Assembly: GCA_045593645.1 (NCBI GenBank)
Contig: JAZNWZ010000011.1
Span: 1 to 7,683, forward strand
From: Fimenecus sp045593645
GTDB taxonomy: Bacteria; Bacillota; Clostridia; Oscillospirales; Acutalibacteraceae
Reading direction: 5' to 3'
Length of the DNA: 7,683 bases
Shown: piece by piece, positions 1-6,631 of the stretch
How positions within the stretch are numbered: position 1 is the first letter of the stretch
Layout: each line of letters starts with the position of its first letter
Program-made: the position numbers and the translations under genes
Notes under the pieces: generated by a model
What the model was told of the DNA's origin: nothing
Database searches by the model: none
The model's input: the letters and a program-made list of their open reading frames with translations, nothing else

Positions 1-1
1 T

Positions 2-253
2 CTTGTTGCTCTTGGCGTTATGACAGATAAACAGTATGAAGATATTAAAGCAATGACTCAGAAGATTACACAAATCGTAGCTGACGACCTTAAAGCAAAG
101 GGTCTTATTCTTTATGATATCAAATTTGAATTTGGCTATGACCCAGAAGGCAATGTAATGCTTATTGACGAAATCGCATCAGGTAATATGCGTGTTTACA
201 AAGATGGCAAATACATTGACCCAATGACACTTTCAGAACTTTTCTTCGCATAA
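2..253 (+). CDS. purC: SAICAR synthase PurC, C-terminal fragment (5' end outside window)
   Basis: Phosphoribosylaminoimidazole-succinocarboxamide synthase, cytosolic. It joins CAIR and aspartate using ATP to give SAICAR. The frame is open from base 2 (LVALGVMTDKQYED...), so the ATG at base 20 is an internal Met and the gene enters from upstream. Only the last 83 residues are seen, against about 230-290 for the family. The recognisable part is the C-terminal segment: a helix ending in ADDLKAKGL, then LYDIKFEFGYDPEG and NVMLIDEIASGNMRVY. This matches the family's 'DFKLEFG...G.I.L.DEI' signature. The tail after DEI (SGNMRVYKDGKYIDP) differs from the E. coli-type 'SPDTCRLWD' and looks like a clostridial variant; that comparison is from memory. 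It precedes the purF-like gene by 13 bases and ends in TAA. The ATP site and most of the active site lie outside the window. Confidence 0.88.
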   Translation, partial: LVALGVMTDKQYEDIKAMTQKITQIVADDLKAKGLILYDIKFEFGYDPEGNVMLIDEIASGNMRVYKDGKYIDPMTLSELFFA

Positions 254-266
254 GAGGTATATTTTT

Positions 267-1691
267 ATGGGTGGTTTTTTTGGCGCAGTCAGTAAAAATG
301 ACGCTGTTTTAGATGTGTTTTTTGGTACTGACTATCACTCTCATCTCGGTACTCGCCGTGGCGGTATGGCTGCTTATGACAATAGTATCGGATTACAAAG
401 AAAAATTCATAAAATTGAAAACTCACCATTCAGAACAAAATTTGAAAATATTTCAAATCAAATGAAAGGTAACGCGGCAATCGGCTCAATCAGTGACTCG
501 GATGCTCAACCATTGCTTGTCCGTTCAAAACTTGGCCTTTATGCAATTTGTATTATTGGTTTAATCAATAATAAAGAAAAACTTGTTGAGGAATACCTTT
601 TTACAAATGGTGGCCACTTTGGTGCTATGACTAATGATGGTATAAACTCAACTGAACTTGTTGCAGCAATTATCAATCAAAAAGATGATTTCGCTGACGG
701 TATTGCTTATGCACAGAGTCTTATTGACGGTACTGCATCTATTTTGATTCTTACTGATAGCGGTAAAATTATTGCAGCCCGTGACAGATTAGGCAGAATA
801 CCTGTTTTAATTGGTGCCCGCGATGACGGTTATTGCGTTTCATTTGAAGATTTTGCATATAAAAAACTCGGCTATGCAGATTATAAAGAGTTAGGTGCAG
901 GCGAAGTTGTTGAATTAACTTCAGAAAATGTTACCGTTCTTCGTGAAGCCGGTAAAGATATGAAAATCTGTGCGTTTTTATGGTCTTATTACGGTTATTC
1001 TACATCTTGCTATGAAGGTGTTAATGTAGAGGTAATGAGATATAAAAACGGTAAGATTATGGCAGAGTGTGACCGCCAGAATGGTGTTGCACAGGATATT
1101 GACTATGTAAGTGGTGTTCCTGATTCGGGTACTCCTCACGCAATTGGTTATGCAAATGAAAGTGGCATTCAGTTTGCTCGTCCATTCATTAAATACACAC
1201 CTACTTGGGCAAGAAGTTTTACTCCTGCTAATCAGAAAGAACGAAACAGAGTTGCAAAAATGAAGCAGATTCCTGTTCACGATTTAATTCAGGACAAAAA
1301 GTTGCTTTTTGTTGATGATAGTATTGTTCGTGGCACTCAGCTTCGTGAAACAGTTGAATTTCTTTATGAAAATGGTGCAAAAGAAGTTCATATCCGTTCT
1401 GCTTGTCCACCAATTATGTATGGTTGTAAATATCTCAACTTCTCGCGTGCTACATCTGATATGGAACTTATTGCCCGTAGCACTATTGTGGAGTTAGAAG
1501 GGACAGAAGGGTTCAATTATATTGATGAATATATTGATTCTTCTACTGAACGCGGTAAAAAATTAAGAAGTGCTATTTGTGATAAATTGCACTTTACATC
1601 TCTTGAATTCCAATCTATTGATGGAATAATTAAGGCTATAGGACTTCCGGCTGACAAAATTTGCACTTATTGTTGGAATGGTAAAGAATAA
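267..1691 (+). CDS. purF: PurF-like PRPP amidotransferase with a degenerate glutaminase domain
   Basis: Homologue of amidophosphoribosyltransferase, which makes phosphoribosylamine from PRPP and the amide nitrogen of glutamine. It has 474 residues, normal for the family. The N-terminal Ntn-glutaminase fold (about 1-230) is recognisable, but its catalytic residues are gone. The protein starts MGGFFG instead of (M)CG.FG, so there is no nucleophile Cys. The Arg of 'GHVRY' aligns with Ser76, the Asn of 'HNGNL' with Ile97 (the Gly is kept as Gly98), and the Asp of 'SD.E' with Asn127/Ser128. The phosphoribosyltransferase half looks functional: the PRPP loop VDDSIVRGT is at 349-357, preceded by GVPDSGTPHAIGYA. 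Cys235, Cys387, Cys466 and Cys469 align with the four 4Fe-4S ligands of B. subtilis PurF. The flexible loop KNRYVGRTF is changed to KYTPTWARSF (309-318). The ATG follows AGAGG (253-257) by 9 bases. It may be ammonia-dependent or use a separate glutaminase; the product is inferred from fold and operon. Confidence 0.85.
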   Translation: MGGFFGAVSKNDAVLDVFFGTDYHSHLGTRRGGMAAYDNSIGLQRKIHKIENSPFRTKFENISNQMKGNAAIGSISDSDAQPLLVRSKLGLYAICIIGLINNKEKLVEEYLFTNGGHFGAMTNDGINSTELVAAIINQKDDFADGIAYAQSLIDGTASILILTDSGKIIAARDRLGRIPVLIGARDDGYCVSFEDFAYKKLGYADYKELGAGEVVELTSENVTVLREAGKDMKICAFLWSYYGYSTSCYEGVNVEVMRYKNGKIMAECDRQNGVAQDIDYVSGVPDSGTPHAIGYANESGIQFARPFIKYTPTWARSFTPANQKERNRVAKMKQIPVHDLIQDKKLLFVDDSIVRGTQLRETVEFLYENGAKEVHIRSACPPIMYGCKYLNFSRATSDMELIARSTIVELEGTEGFNYIDEYIDSSTERGKKLRSAICDKLHFTSLEFQSIDGIIKAIGLPADKICTYCWNGKE

Positions 1692-1700
1692 AAAACTTAT

Positions 1701-1706
1701 AGGAGA
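1701..1706 (+). promoter_or_regulatory. ribosome binding site setting the purM start
   Basis: AGGAGA lies 7 bases before the ATG at 1714. It supports that start over an in-frame ATG at 1678, which would overlap the end of purF and add a non-conserved 12-residue leader. Confidence 0.75.
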
Positions 1707-1713
1707 ATATAAA

Positions 1714-2766
1714 ATGGAACATAAAAATTCTTTTTCTGCTAGCTATGCAGCTGCAGGCGTAGATATTACTGCTGGTTATAAATCAGTAGAACTTATGAAA
1801 AAACATGTGGCAAGAACTCGTAATGAGGGTTCCGTTGATGATGTAGGCGGTTTTGGTGGTTGTTTTGACCTTAGCTGTGTTGCAGGAATGGAGCATCCTA
1901 TTTCAGTTTCTGGTACTGACGGTTGCGGTACCAAAGTTAAACTCGCTATTCTTATGGATAAGCACGATACAATCGGTATTGACGCAGTTGCTATGTGCGT
2001 TAACGATATTATTTGTGTTGGTGCCAAACCTTTATTCTTCCTTGACTATATTGCTTGCGGCAAAAATGTTCCTGAAAAAATTGCAGAAATCGTAAGCGGT
2101 GTTGCTGAAGGTTGTGTACAATCAGGTTGTGCACTTATCGGTGGTGAAACTGCTGAACATCCCGGTTTAATGCCTGAAGAAGACTATGACCTTGCAGGTT
2201 TTGCAGTTGGTGTAGTTGACAAACCTAAAATGATTGATAACAGTAAAATGGCTGTAGGTGATGTTGTTATTGCTCTTCCATCAACAGGTATTCATTCAAA
2301 TGGTTTCAGCTTATGTCGTAAGGTTTTTGATATTGATAACAATAATCCTGAACTTTATGTTCCTCGCGAAGAGTTAGATGGTAAAACTATTGCTGAAGCG
2401 TTACTTGTTCCTACAAAGATTTATGTTAAACCTGTTCTTGCTCTTCTTGAAAAAGTAAATGTAAAGGGCATTTCTCATATTACAGGTGGTGGATTCTACG
2501 AAAATATTCCACGCTCAATTCCTGACGGACTTTGTGCAAAGATTGATAAATCTGCCGTTAAAGTCCTTCCTATTTTTGATGTTATTGCAAAGTGGGGCAA
2601 CATTCCTGAACGCGATATGTTCAATACATATAATATGGGTGTTGGTATGAGTATCGTAGTACCGGCAAACGAAGTTGAACTTTCACTTTCAGTTCTTAAA
2701 GAAAATGGCATTGATGCTTATGTAATCGGTGAGATTATTGAAGGCGACGAGAAGGTGCTTTTATAA
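1714..2766 (+). CDS. purM: AIR synthase PurM (FGAM cyclo-ligase)
   Basis: Phosphoribosylformylglycinamidine cyclo-ligase. It closes the imidazole ring of FGAM with ATP to form AIR, and acts in the cytosol as a homodimer. It has 350 residues, as expected (about 345). Family marks in order: SYAAAGVDITAG near the N-terminus, GTDGCGTK (67-74), MCVNDI (94-99) followed by GAKPLFFLDY, GGETAEHPG (143-151), LPSTGIHSNGFSL, PTKIYVKPVL, and HITGGG (255-260) before FYENIPR. The fold is the PurM/PurL ATP-binding family. Cys71 replaces the Val more often seen in 'GTDGVGTK', a mild variation. The start is fixed by AGGAGA at 1701 and by where similarity begins. Its TAA overlaps the purN ATG by one base (TAATG), so translational coupling is likely. 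Confidence 0.96.
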   Translation: MEHKNSFSASYAAAGVDITAGYKSVELMKKHVARTRNEGSVDDVGGFGGCFDLSCVAGMEHPISVSGTDGCGTKVKLAILMDKHDTIGIDAVAMCVNDIICVGAKPLFFLDYIACGKNVPEKIAEIVSGVAEGCVQSGCALIGGETAEHPGLMPEEDYDLAGFAVGVVDKPKMIDNSKMAVGDVVIALPSTGIHSNGFSLCRKVFDIDNNNPELYVPREELDGKTIAEALLVPTKIYVKPVLALLEKVNVKGISHITGGGFYENIPRSIPDGLCAKIDKSAVKVLPIFDVIAKWGNIPERDMFNTYNMGVGMSIVVPANEVELSLSVLKENGIDAYVIGEIIEGDEKVLL

Positions 2767-2768
2767 TG
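2764..2768 (+). promoter_or_regulatory. TAATG stop/start overlap coupling purM and purN
   Basis: The last base of the purM stop TAA is the first base of the purN ATG. The only upstream ribosome-site candidate is GAAGG (2751-2755), inside the purM coding sequence. Ribosomes finishing purM are therefore likely to re-initiate on purN, keeping the two products in step. This is inferred from the arrangement. Confidence 0.7.
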
Positions 2769-3392
2769 AGTAAAAGAATTGTAGTTCTTGTATCAGGTGG
2801 AGGCACAAATCTTCAGGCACTTATTGATGCAGAAAAAAGAGGGGAGTTAGGCAACGGTAAAATTACTTGTGTAATTGCTTCAAAAGCCGATGCTTATGCT
2901 CTTACCCGTGCTAAAAATAACGGAATTAAAACAAGAACACTTATAAGAAAAGATTATGCAGATATTGCTTCATACAGTTGTGCTATGCGAGATTTGCTTA
3001 TTGAAGAAAAGGCAGATTTGATTGTATATGCAGGCTTTATGACTATTCTTGACGAAAATGTCTGTGATGCTTTTCAATATAAAATGATAAATGTGCATCC
3101 TGCCCTTATTCCATCTTTTTGCGGAAAAGGTTATTATGGATTACATGTTCACGAAGAAGCCTTGAAAAAAGGCGTAAAAGTGTCAGGTGCTACTGTTCAT
3201 TTTGTAACTGCTGAATGTGATGCAGGCCCAATTATTTTACAAAAAGCAGTTGATGTTTTGAATGATGACACACCTGAGACATTACAGAAAAGAATTATGG
3301 AACAAGCAGAATGGAAGATACTTCCTAAAGCAGTAGGGCTTTTCTGTGATGACAAAATTATAGTAGAAAACGGTAAAACAAAAATTATATAA
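2766..3392 (+). CDS. purN: GAR transformylase PurN (10-formyl-THF dependent)
   Basis: Phosphoribosylglycinamide formyltransferase. It transfers the formyl group of 10-formyltetrahydrofolate to GAR, giving FGAR, in the cytosol. It has 208 residues, typical for the family. The N-terminal phosphate-binding loop is VSGGGTNLQAL (9-19). The catalytic triad of E. coli PurN (Asn106, His108, Asp144) corresponds to Asn109, His111 (INVHPALIP) and Asp152 (FVTAECDAGPI). Compared with E. coli there is a 5-residue expansion after the active-site His: PSFCGKGYYGLH (116-127) replaces P-KYPGLH. I recall a similar loop in clostridial PurN proteins. The folate-dependent form is encoded here; the formate-dependent PurT is not in view. 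The start overlaps the purM stop. A well-formed GGAGG for the next gene follows its TAA. Confidence 0.95.
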   Translation: MSKRIVVLVSGGGTNLQALIDAEKRGELGNGKITCVIASKADAYALTRAKNNGIKTRTLIRKDYADIASYSCAMRDLLIEEKADLIVYAGFMTILDENVCDAFQYKMINVHPALIPSFCGKGYYGLHVHEEALKKGVKVSGATVHFVTAECDAGPIILQKAVDVLNDDTPETLQKRIMEQAEWKILPKAVGLFCDDKIIVENGKTKII

Positions 3393-3394
3393 TC

Positions 3395-3399
3395 GGAGG
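3395..3399 (+). promoter_or_regulatory. ribosome binding site of purO
   Basis: GGAGG in the 16-base purN-purO gap, 9 bases before the ATG at 3409. It is one of the two full GGAGG matches in the window's ribosome sites. Confidence 0.7.
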
Positions 3400-3408
3400 A
3401 TTTTTCAA

Positions 3409-4125
3409 ATGGAAATCAAGTCACTTGAAAACGAACTTAATTCTCTCGCGTATCATGGCAGAGGTATTATCATTGGTAAGAGCGTTGATGGTAAAAAAGC
3501 AATTACTGCTTATTTTATTATGGGCAGAAGCGTTAACAGTCGCAACAGAGTTTTTGTTGCAGAAGGTGACGCTATGCGTACAAAAGCATTTGATGAGTCA
3601 AAAATGACAGACCCTCATCTTATCATTTATTATCCTGTAAGAGTTCTTGGTAATAAAACTATTGTTACAAATGGTGACCAGACAGATACAATTTATGAAC
3701 TTATGGATAAGCAGATGACTTTTGAACAGGCACTTCGCACTCGTGAGTTTGAAGATGATGCTCCAAACTATACACCTCGTATTTCAGGTATTATCCATCA
3801 CGAAAATGGTGAAATGAATTACGCTATGTCAATTCTTAAGTCTGCTGACGGTGATGGTTCATCATGCCAGAGATATACATACGCTTATACAAATCCTCTT
3901 GCAGGTAAAGCTAAGTTTATTCACACTTACAAAGCTGACGGAAATCCACTTCCAAGCTTTGAAGGTGAGCCAAAAACTCTTGAATTACCTGATGTTGATA
4001 TTGATACAATGACTGATATTATTTGGAAAAACCTTAATGAAGACAATAGAGTTTCACTTTTTGTTAGATACATTGATTTAGAAACAAATGAAGTTGAAAC
4101 AAGAATTGTAAACAAGAATGTATAA
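3409..4125 (+). CDS. purO: archaeal-type IMP cyclohydrolase (PurO family)
   Basis: Predicted IMP cyclohydrolase, closing the ring of FAICAR to give IMP, the last step of the pathway. It has 238 residues, somewhat longer than archaeal PurO (about 200). Shared PurO-type features are the opening YHGRGIIIGKS (15-25), a strand with GRSVNSRNRVF (39-49, recalling 'SSRSFPNR' of archaeal PurO), DPHLIIYYPVR (68-78), VTNGDQTD (86-93), SGIIHHENGEMNYAMS (126-141) and a C-terminal PLPSFEGEP. It is unrelated to the MGS-like cyclohydrolase domain of bifunctional PurH. Context strongly supports the call: the next gene is a PurH lacking its own cyclohydrolase domain. No signal peptide or membrane segment is evident, so it is cytosolic. 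It is set between GGAGG at 3395 and the AGGAGA at 4131 that serves purH. Family assignment is from motif memory, so slightly less certain than its neighbours. Confidence 0.83.
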   Translation: MEIKSLENELNSLAYHGRGIIIGKSVDGKKAITAYFIMGRSVNSRNRVFVAEGDAMRTKAFDESKMTDPHLIIYYPVRVLGNKTIVTNGDQTDTIYELMDKQMTFEQALRTREFEDDAPNYTPRISGIIHHENGEMNYAMSILKSADGDGSSCQRYTYAYTNPLAGKAKFIHTYKADGNPLPSFEGEPKTLELPDVDIDTMTDIIWKNLNEDNRVSLFVRYIDLETNEVETRIVNKNV

Positions 4126-4143
4126 GGATAAGGAGATTGTAAA

Positions 4144-5328
4144 ATGAAAGAATTTGAACTTAAATACGGTTGTAACCCTAACCAGAAACCATCAAAAATC
4201 TATATGGAAGATGGTTCAGAACTTCCTATTGAAATCCTTAATGGCAGACCAGGTTTCATCAATTTCCTTGATGCATTCAATTCTTGGCAGCTTGTAAAGG
4301 AAATTAAAGATATTCTCGGTATGCCTGCTGCAACATCATTCAAGCATGTAAGTCCTACATCTGCTGCAGTTGGTGTAAAACTTCCTGACTCTCTTAAAAA
4401 AGCTTGCTTTGTTGACGATATCGAAGACCTTGACGATTCTCCACTTGCTTGTGCTTATGCTCGTGCTCGTGGTACTGACAGAATGTCATCATTCGGTGAC
4501 TGGATTGCTCTCAGTGACGAATGTGATGTAACAACAGCTAAACTTGTTGCTCGTGAAGTTTCTGATGGTATTATTGCTCCTGGTTATTCAGCTGAAGCAC
4601 TTGAAATCCTTAAAGGCAAGAGAAATGGTAACTATAATATCGTAAAAATTGATGCTGATTATGTTCCTGCAATACAGGAAAAGAAACAGGTTTTCGGCAT
4701 TACTTTTGAACAGGGTAGAAATAATTTCAGAATTGACGAAGAACTTCTTTCAAATATGGTTACTGAAAATAAAGAATTCCCTGAAGAAGCAAAACGCCAC
4801 TTAATTATTGCACTTATTACTCTTAAATATACACAGTCAAACTCTGTTTGCTATGCTTATGACGGACAGGCTATCGGTGTTGGTGCAGGTCAGCAGTCAA
4901 GAATTCACTGCACAAGACTTGCAGGTACAAAAGCTGATACATGGCATCTTCGTCAGCATCCAAAAGTACTTAATCTTCCTTTCAAGGATGATATTCGTCG
5001 TCCTGACAGAGATAATGTTATTGATGGTTATATCAATAAGAATGAAGAAGATGTTTGTGCTGATGGTATTTGGCAGAAATACTTCAAAACTCAACCTGAA
5101 CCACTCACAGCAGAAGAAGCAAGAGCATATCTTGACACAATTACAGGTGTTTCAGTTGGTTCTGACGCATTCTTCCCATTCAGTGACAATATTGAAAGAG
5201 CAAGAAAGAGCGGCGTTTCATATATCGCAGAGCCAGGCGGTTCAATCCGTGATGATGTTGTTATTGATTGTTGTAATAAGTACGGAATTGCAATGGCATT
5301 TACAGGAATGCGTTTATTCCACCACTAA
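4144..5328 (+). CDS. purH: stand-alone AICAR transformylase (PurH without cyclohydrolase domain)
   Basis: Phosphoribosylaminoimidazolecarboxamide formyltransferase, converting AICAR and 10-formyl-THF to FAICAR. It has 394 residues against about 510-590 for bifunctional PurH/ATIC. The protein begins directly at the transformylase domain (KYGCNPNQKPS, residues 7-17), so the N-terminal IMP cyclohydrolase domain of about 200 residues is absent. Recognised blocks are ILNGRPGFIN (31-40), catalytic Lys67-His68 in SFKHVSPTSAA, YARARGTDRMSSFGD (105-119), REVSDGIIAPGY, KYTQSNSVCYA (228-238), GAGQQSRIHCTRLAG (247-261), SDAFFPF (340-346) and the terminal RLFHH. These match vertebrate ATIC more closely than E. 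coli PurH. The start ATG follows AGGAGA (4131-4136) by 7 bases. Together with the upstream purO it replaces one bifunctional enzyme. Both catalytic residues are present, so it is expected to be active. Confidence 0.95.
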   Translation: MKEFELKYGCNPNQKPSKIYMEDGSELPIEILNGRPGFINFLDAFNSWQLVKEIKDILGMPAATSFKHVSPTSAAVGVKLPDSLKKACFVDDIEDLDDSPLACAYARARGTDRMSSFGDWIALSDECDVTTAKLVAREVSDGIIAPGYSAEALEILKGKRNGNYNIVKIDADYVPAIQEKKQVFGITFEQGRNNFRIDEELLSNMVTENKEFPEEAKRHLIIALITLKYTQSNSVCYAYDGQAIGVGAGQQSRIHCTRLAGTKADTWHLRQHPKVLNLPFKDDIRRPDRDNVIDGYINKNEEDVCADGIWQKYFKTQPEPLTAEEARAYLDTITGVSVGSDAFFPFSDNIERARKSGVSYIAEPGGSIRDDVVIDCCNKYGIAMAFTGMRLFHH

Positions 5329-5332
5329 TTTT

Positions 5333-5337
5333 TGAGG
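5333..5337 (+). promoter_or_regulatory. ribosome binding site setting the purD start
   Basis: TGAGG lies 6 bases before the ATG at 5344. It covers the in-frame TTG at 5332, so that TTG is unlikely to be the start, and PurD homologues begin at the MKI-VVGGGGREH equivalent. Confidence 0.72.
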
Positions 5338-5343
5338 TTAATT

Positions 5344-6609
5344 ATGAAAATAATGGTTGTAGGTGGTGGCGGTAGAGAACACGCTATCATCAAAAAAATA
5401 AAAGAAAATAAAGATGTTACAGAAATCTTTGCATTACCCGGTAACGGTGGTATTGCAGCAGATGCTACTTGTGTAGATATCGGTGCTACTGATATTGAAA
5501 GAATTGTATCTTTCGCAGTAGAAAACAAGATTGATTATGCAGTTGTTGCACCTGATGACCCATTGGTTTTAGGCTGTGTTGACGCTCTTGAAGAGAAAGG
5601 GATTCCTTGCTTCGGTCCAAGAGCAAATGCCGCTATCATCGAAGGTAGTAAAGTTTTCTCAAAAAACTTAATGAAAAAGTATGGTATTCCTACTGCTGCA
5701 TACGAAGTTTTTGAGAATATGGAGGCTGCCCTTAACTACCTTGAAACTGCTCCTATTCCAACAGTTATCAAGGCGGACGGTCTTGCACTCGGTAAAGGTG
5801 TTATTATTGCTCAGACTCGTGATGAGGCAAAAACTGCTGTCCGCGATATGATGGAAGGCGGAATTTTTGGTAAATCAGGCTCTCGTGTAGTAGTTGAAGA
5901 ATTCCTTACAGGCCCTGAAGTATCAGTTCTTGCTTTTACTGATGGTAAAGTTGTTAAACCTATGGTTTCTTCAATGGACCATAAGCGTATAGGTGATAAC
6001 GATACAGGTCTTAATACTGGCGGTATGGGTACTGTAGCTCCAAACCCATATTACACAAAGAAAATAGCTGACGAATGTATGGAAACAATTTTCCTTCCTA
6101 CAATCAATGCTATGAATAAGGAAGGAAGAACATTCAAAGGTTGCCTTTACTTTGGTCTTATGCTTACACCTAACGGACCAAAGGTTATCGAATATAATTG
6201 TCGTTTTGGTGACCCTGAAACACAAGTTGTATTACCACTTCTCGAAAGTGATTTACTTACCGTTATGATGGCGACAACAGATGGTACTTTGTCTGATACA
6301 GAGGTTAAATTTGCAGATAAGCACGCTTGTTGCGTTATTTTAGCATCTAATGGCTACCCAACTGCTTATAAAAAAGGTTTTGAAATGACCTTTACAGAAG
6401 AAGCACTGAAAGCTACTTATATAGCAGGTGCGAAACTTGAGAATGACAAGCTTGTTACTGCGGGCGGTCGTGTTACAGGTACAACTGCTATTGCAGATTC
6501 TCTTGAAGAAGCAATTAAAGAAGCATACCGTTTGTCTGATGGCGTGAAGTTTGAAGGTGCTTATCGTAGAACTGATATTGGTAAGCGTGCACTTGATGCT
6601 TTGAACTAA
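5344..6609 (+). CDS. purD: GAR synthetase PurD (phosphoribosylamine-glycine ligase)
   Basis: ATP-grasp ligase joining phosphoribosylamine and glycine to form GAR, the second step of the pathway. It acts in the cytosol. It has 421 residues, the usual length. Domain order: N-domain with VVGGGGREHA (5-14); the GPRANAA..EGSK segment entering the ATP-grasp domain (91-103); nucleotide-binding KADGLALGKGV (143-153); DHKRIGDNDTGLNTGGMG (212-229); the metal/ATP site in EYNCRFGDPETQ (283-294); and the C-domain ending AYRRTDIGKRAL (406-417). APDDPLVLG stands where many PurD proteins have 'GPE.PL..G', a modest variation. The substrate, phosphoribosylamine, is short-lived and made by the PurF-like protein of the same operon, so close supply is plausible. 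The ATG is preferred over an upstream TTG on ribosome-site grounds. Confidence 0.96.
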   Translation: MKIMVVGGGGREHAIIKKIKENKDVTEIFALPGNGGIAADATCVDIGATDIERIVSFAVENKIDYAVVAPDDPLVLGCVDALEEKGIPCFGPRANAAIIEGSKVFSKNLMKKYGIPTAAYEVFENMEAALNYLETAPIPTVIKADGLALGKGVIIAQTRDEAKTAVRDMMEGGIFGKSGSRVVVEEFLTGPEVSVLAFTDGKVVKPMVSSMDHKRIGDNDTGLNTGGMGTVAPNPYYTKKIADECMETIFLPTINAMNKEGRTFKGCLYFGLMLTPNGPKVIEYNCRFGDPETQVVLPLLESDLLTVMMATTDGTLSDTEVKFADKHACCVILASNGYPTAYKKGFEMTFTEEALKATYIAGAKLENDKLVTAGGRVTGTTAIADSLEEAIKEAYRLSDGVKFEGAYRRTDIGKRALDALN

Positions 6610-6616
6610 GTGTAAT

Positions 6617-6621
6617 GGAGG
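6617..6621 (+). promoter_or_regulatory. ribosome binding site of purL
   Basis: GGAGG in the 22-base purD-purL gap, 10 bases before the ATG at 6632. An ATG at 6615 overlaps this site but opens only an 18-codon frame ending in TAG, so 6632 is the start. Confidence 0.73.
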
Positions 6622-6631
6622 AAGATACTAA

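Noticed and set aside
267..275. Missing Cys of PurF as a sequencing error (GGT for TGT)
   Set aside because: A single error could explain codon 2 but not the parallel loss of the Arg, Asn and Asp glutaminase residues, nor the altered flexible loop.
978..1413. Open frames on the minus strand within the purF-like gene
   Set aside because: Shadows of a conserved coding region. The translations are low-complexity with no family resemblance, and there is no ribosome site.
1678..1713. Upstream in-frame ATG that would lengthen PurM by 12 residues
   Set aside because: It lies inside the end of purF with no ribosome site before it, while AGGAGA sits 7 bases before the ATG at 1714, where PurM similarity begins.
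1692..1713. Possible regulatory element or terminator between purF and purM
   Set aside because: The 22-base gap holds only an A-rich stretch and the ribosome site. I see no hairpin or T run.
4808..5335. 175-codon plus-strand frame overlapping purH
   Set aside because: Out-of-frame shadow of the strongly conserved AICAR transformylase. Its translation is an unnatural mix rich in Leu, Val and Gln.
5332..5343. TTG as an alternative purD start
   Set aside because: The TTG lies within the TGAGG ribosome site itself. ATG 5344 gives the normal PurD N-terminus.
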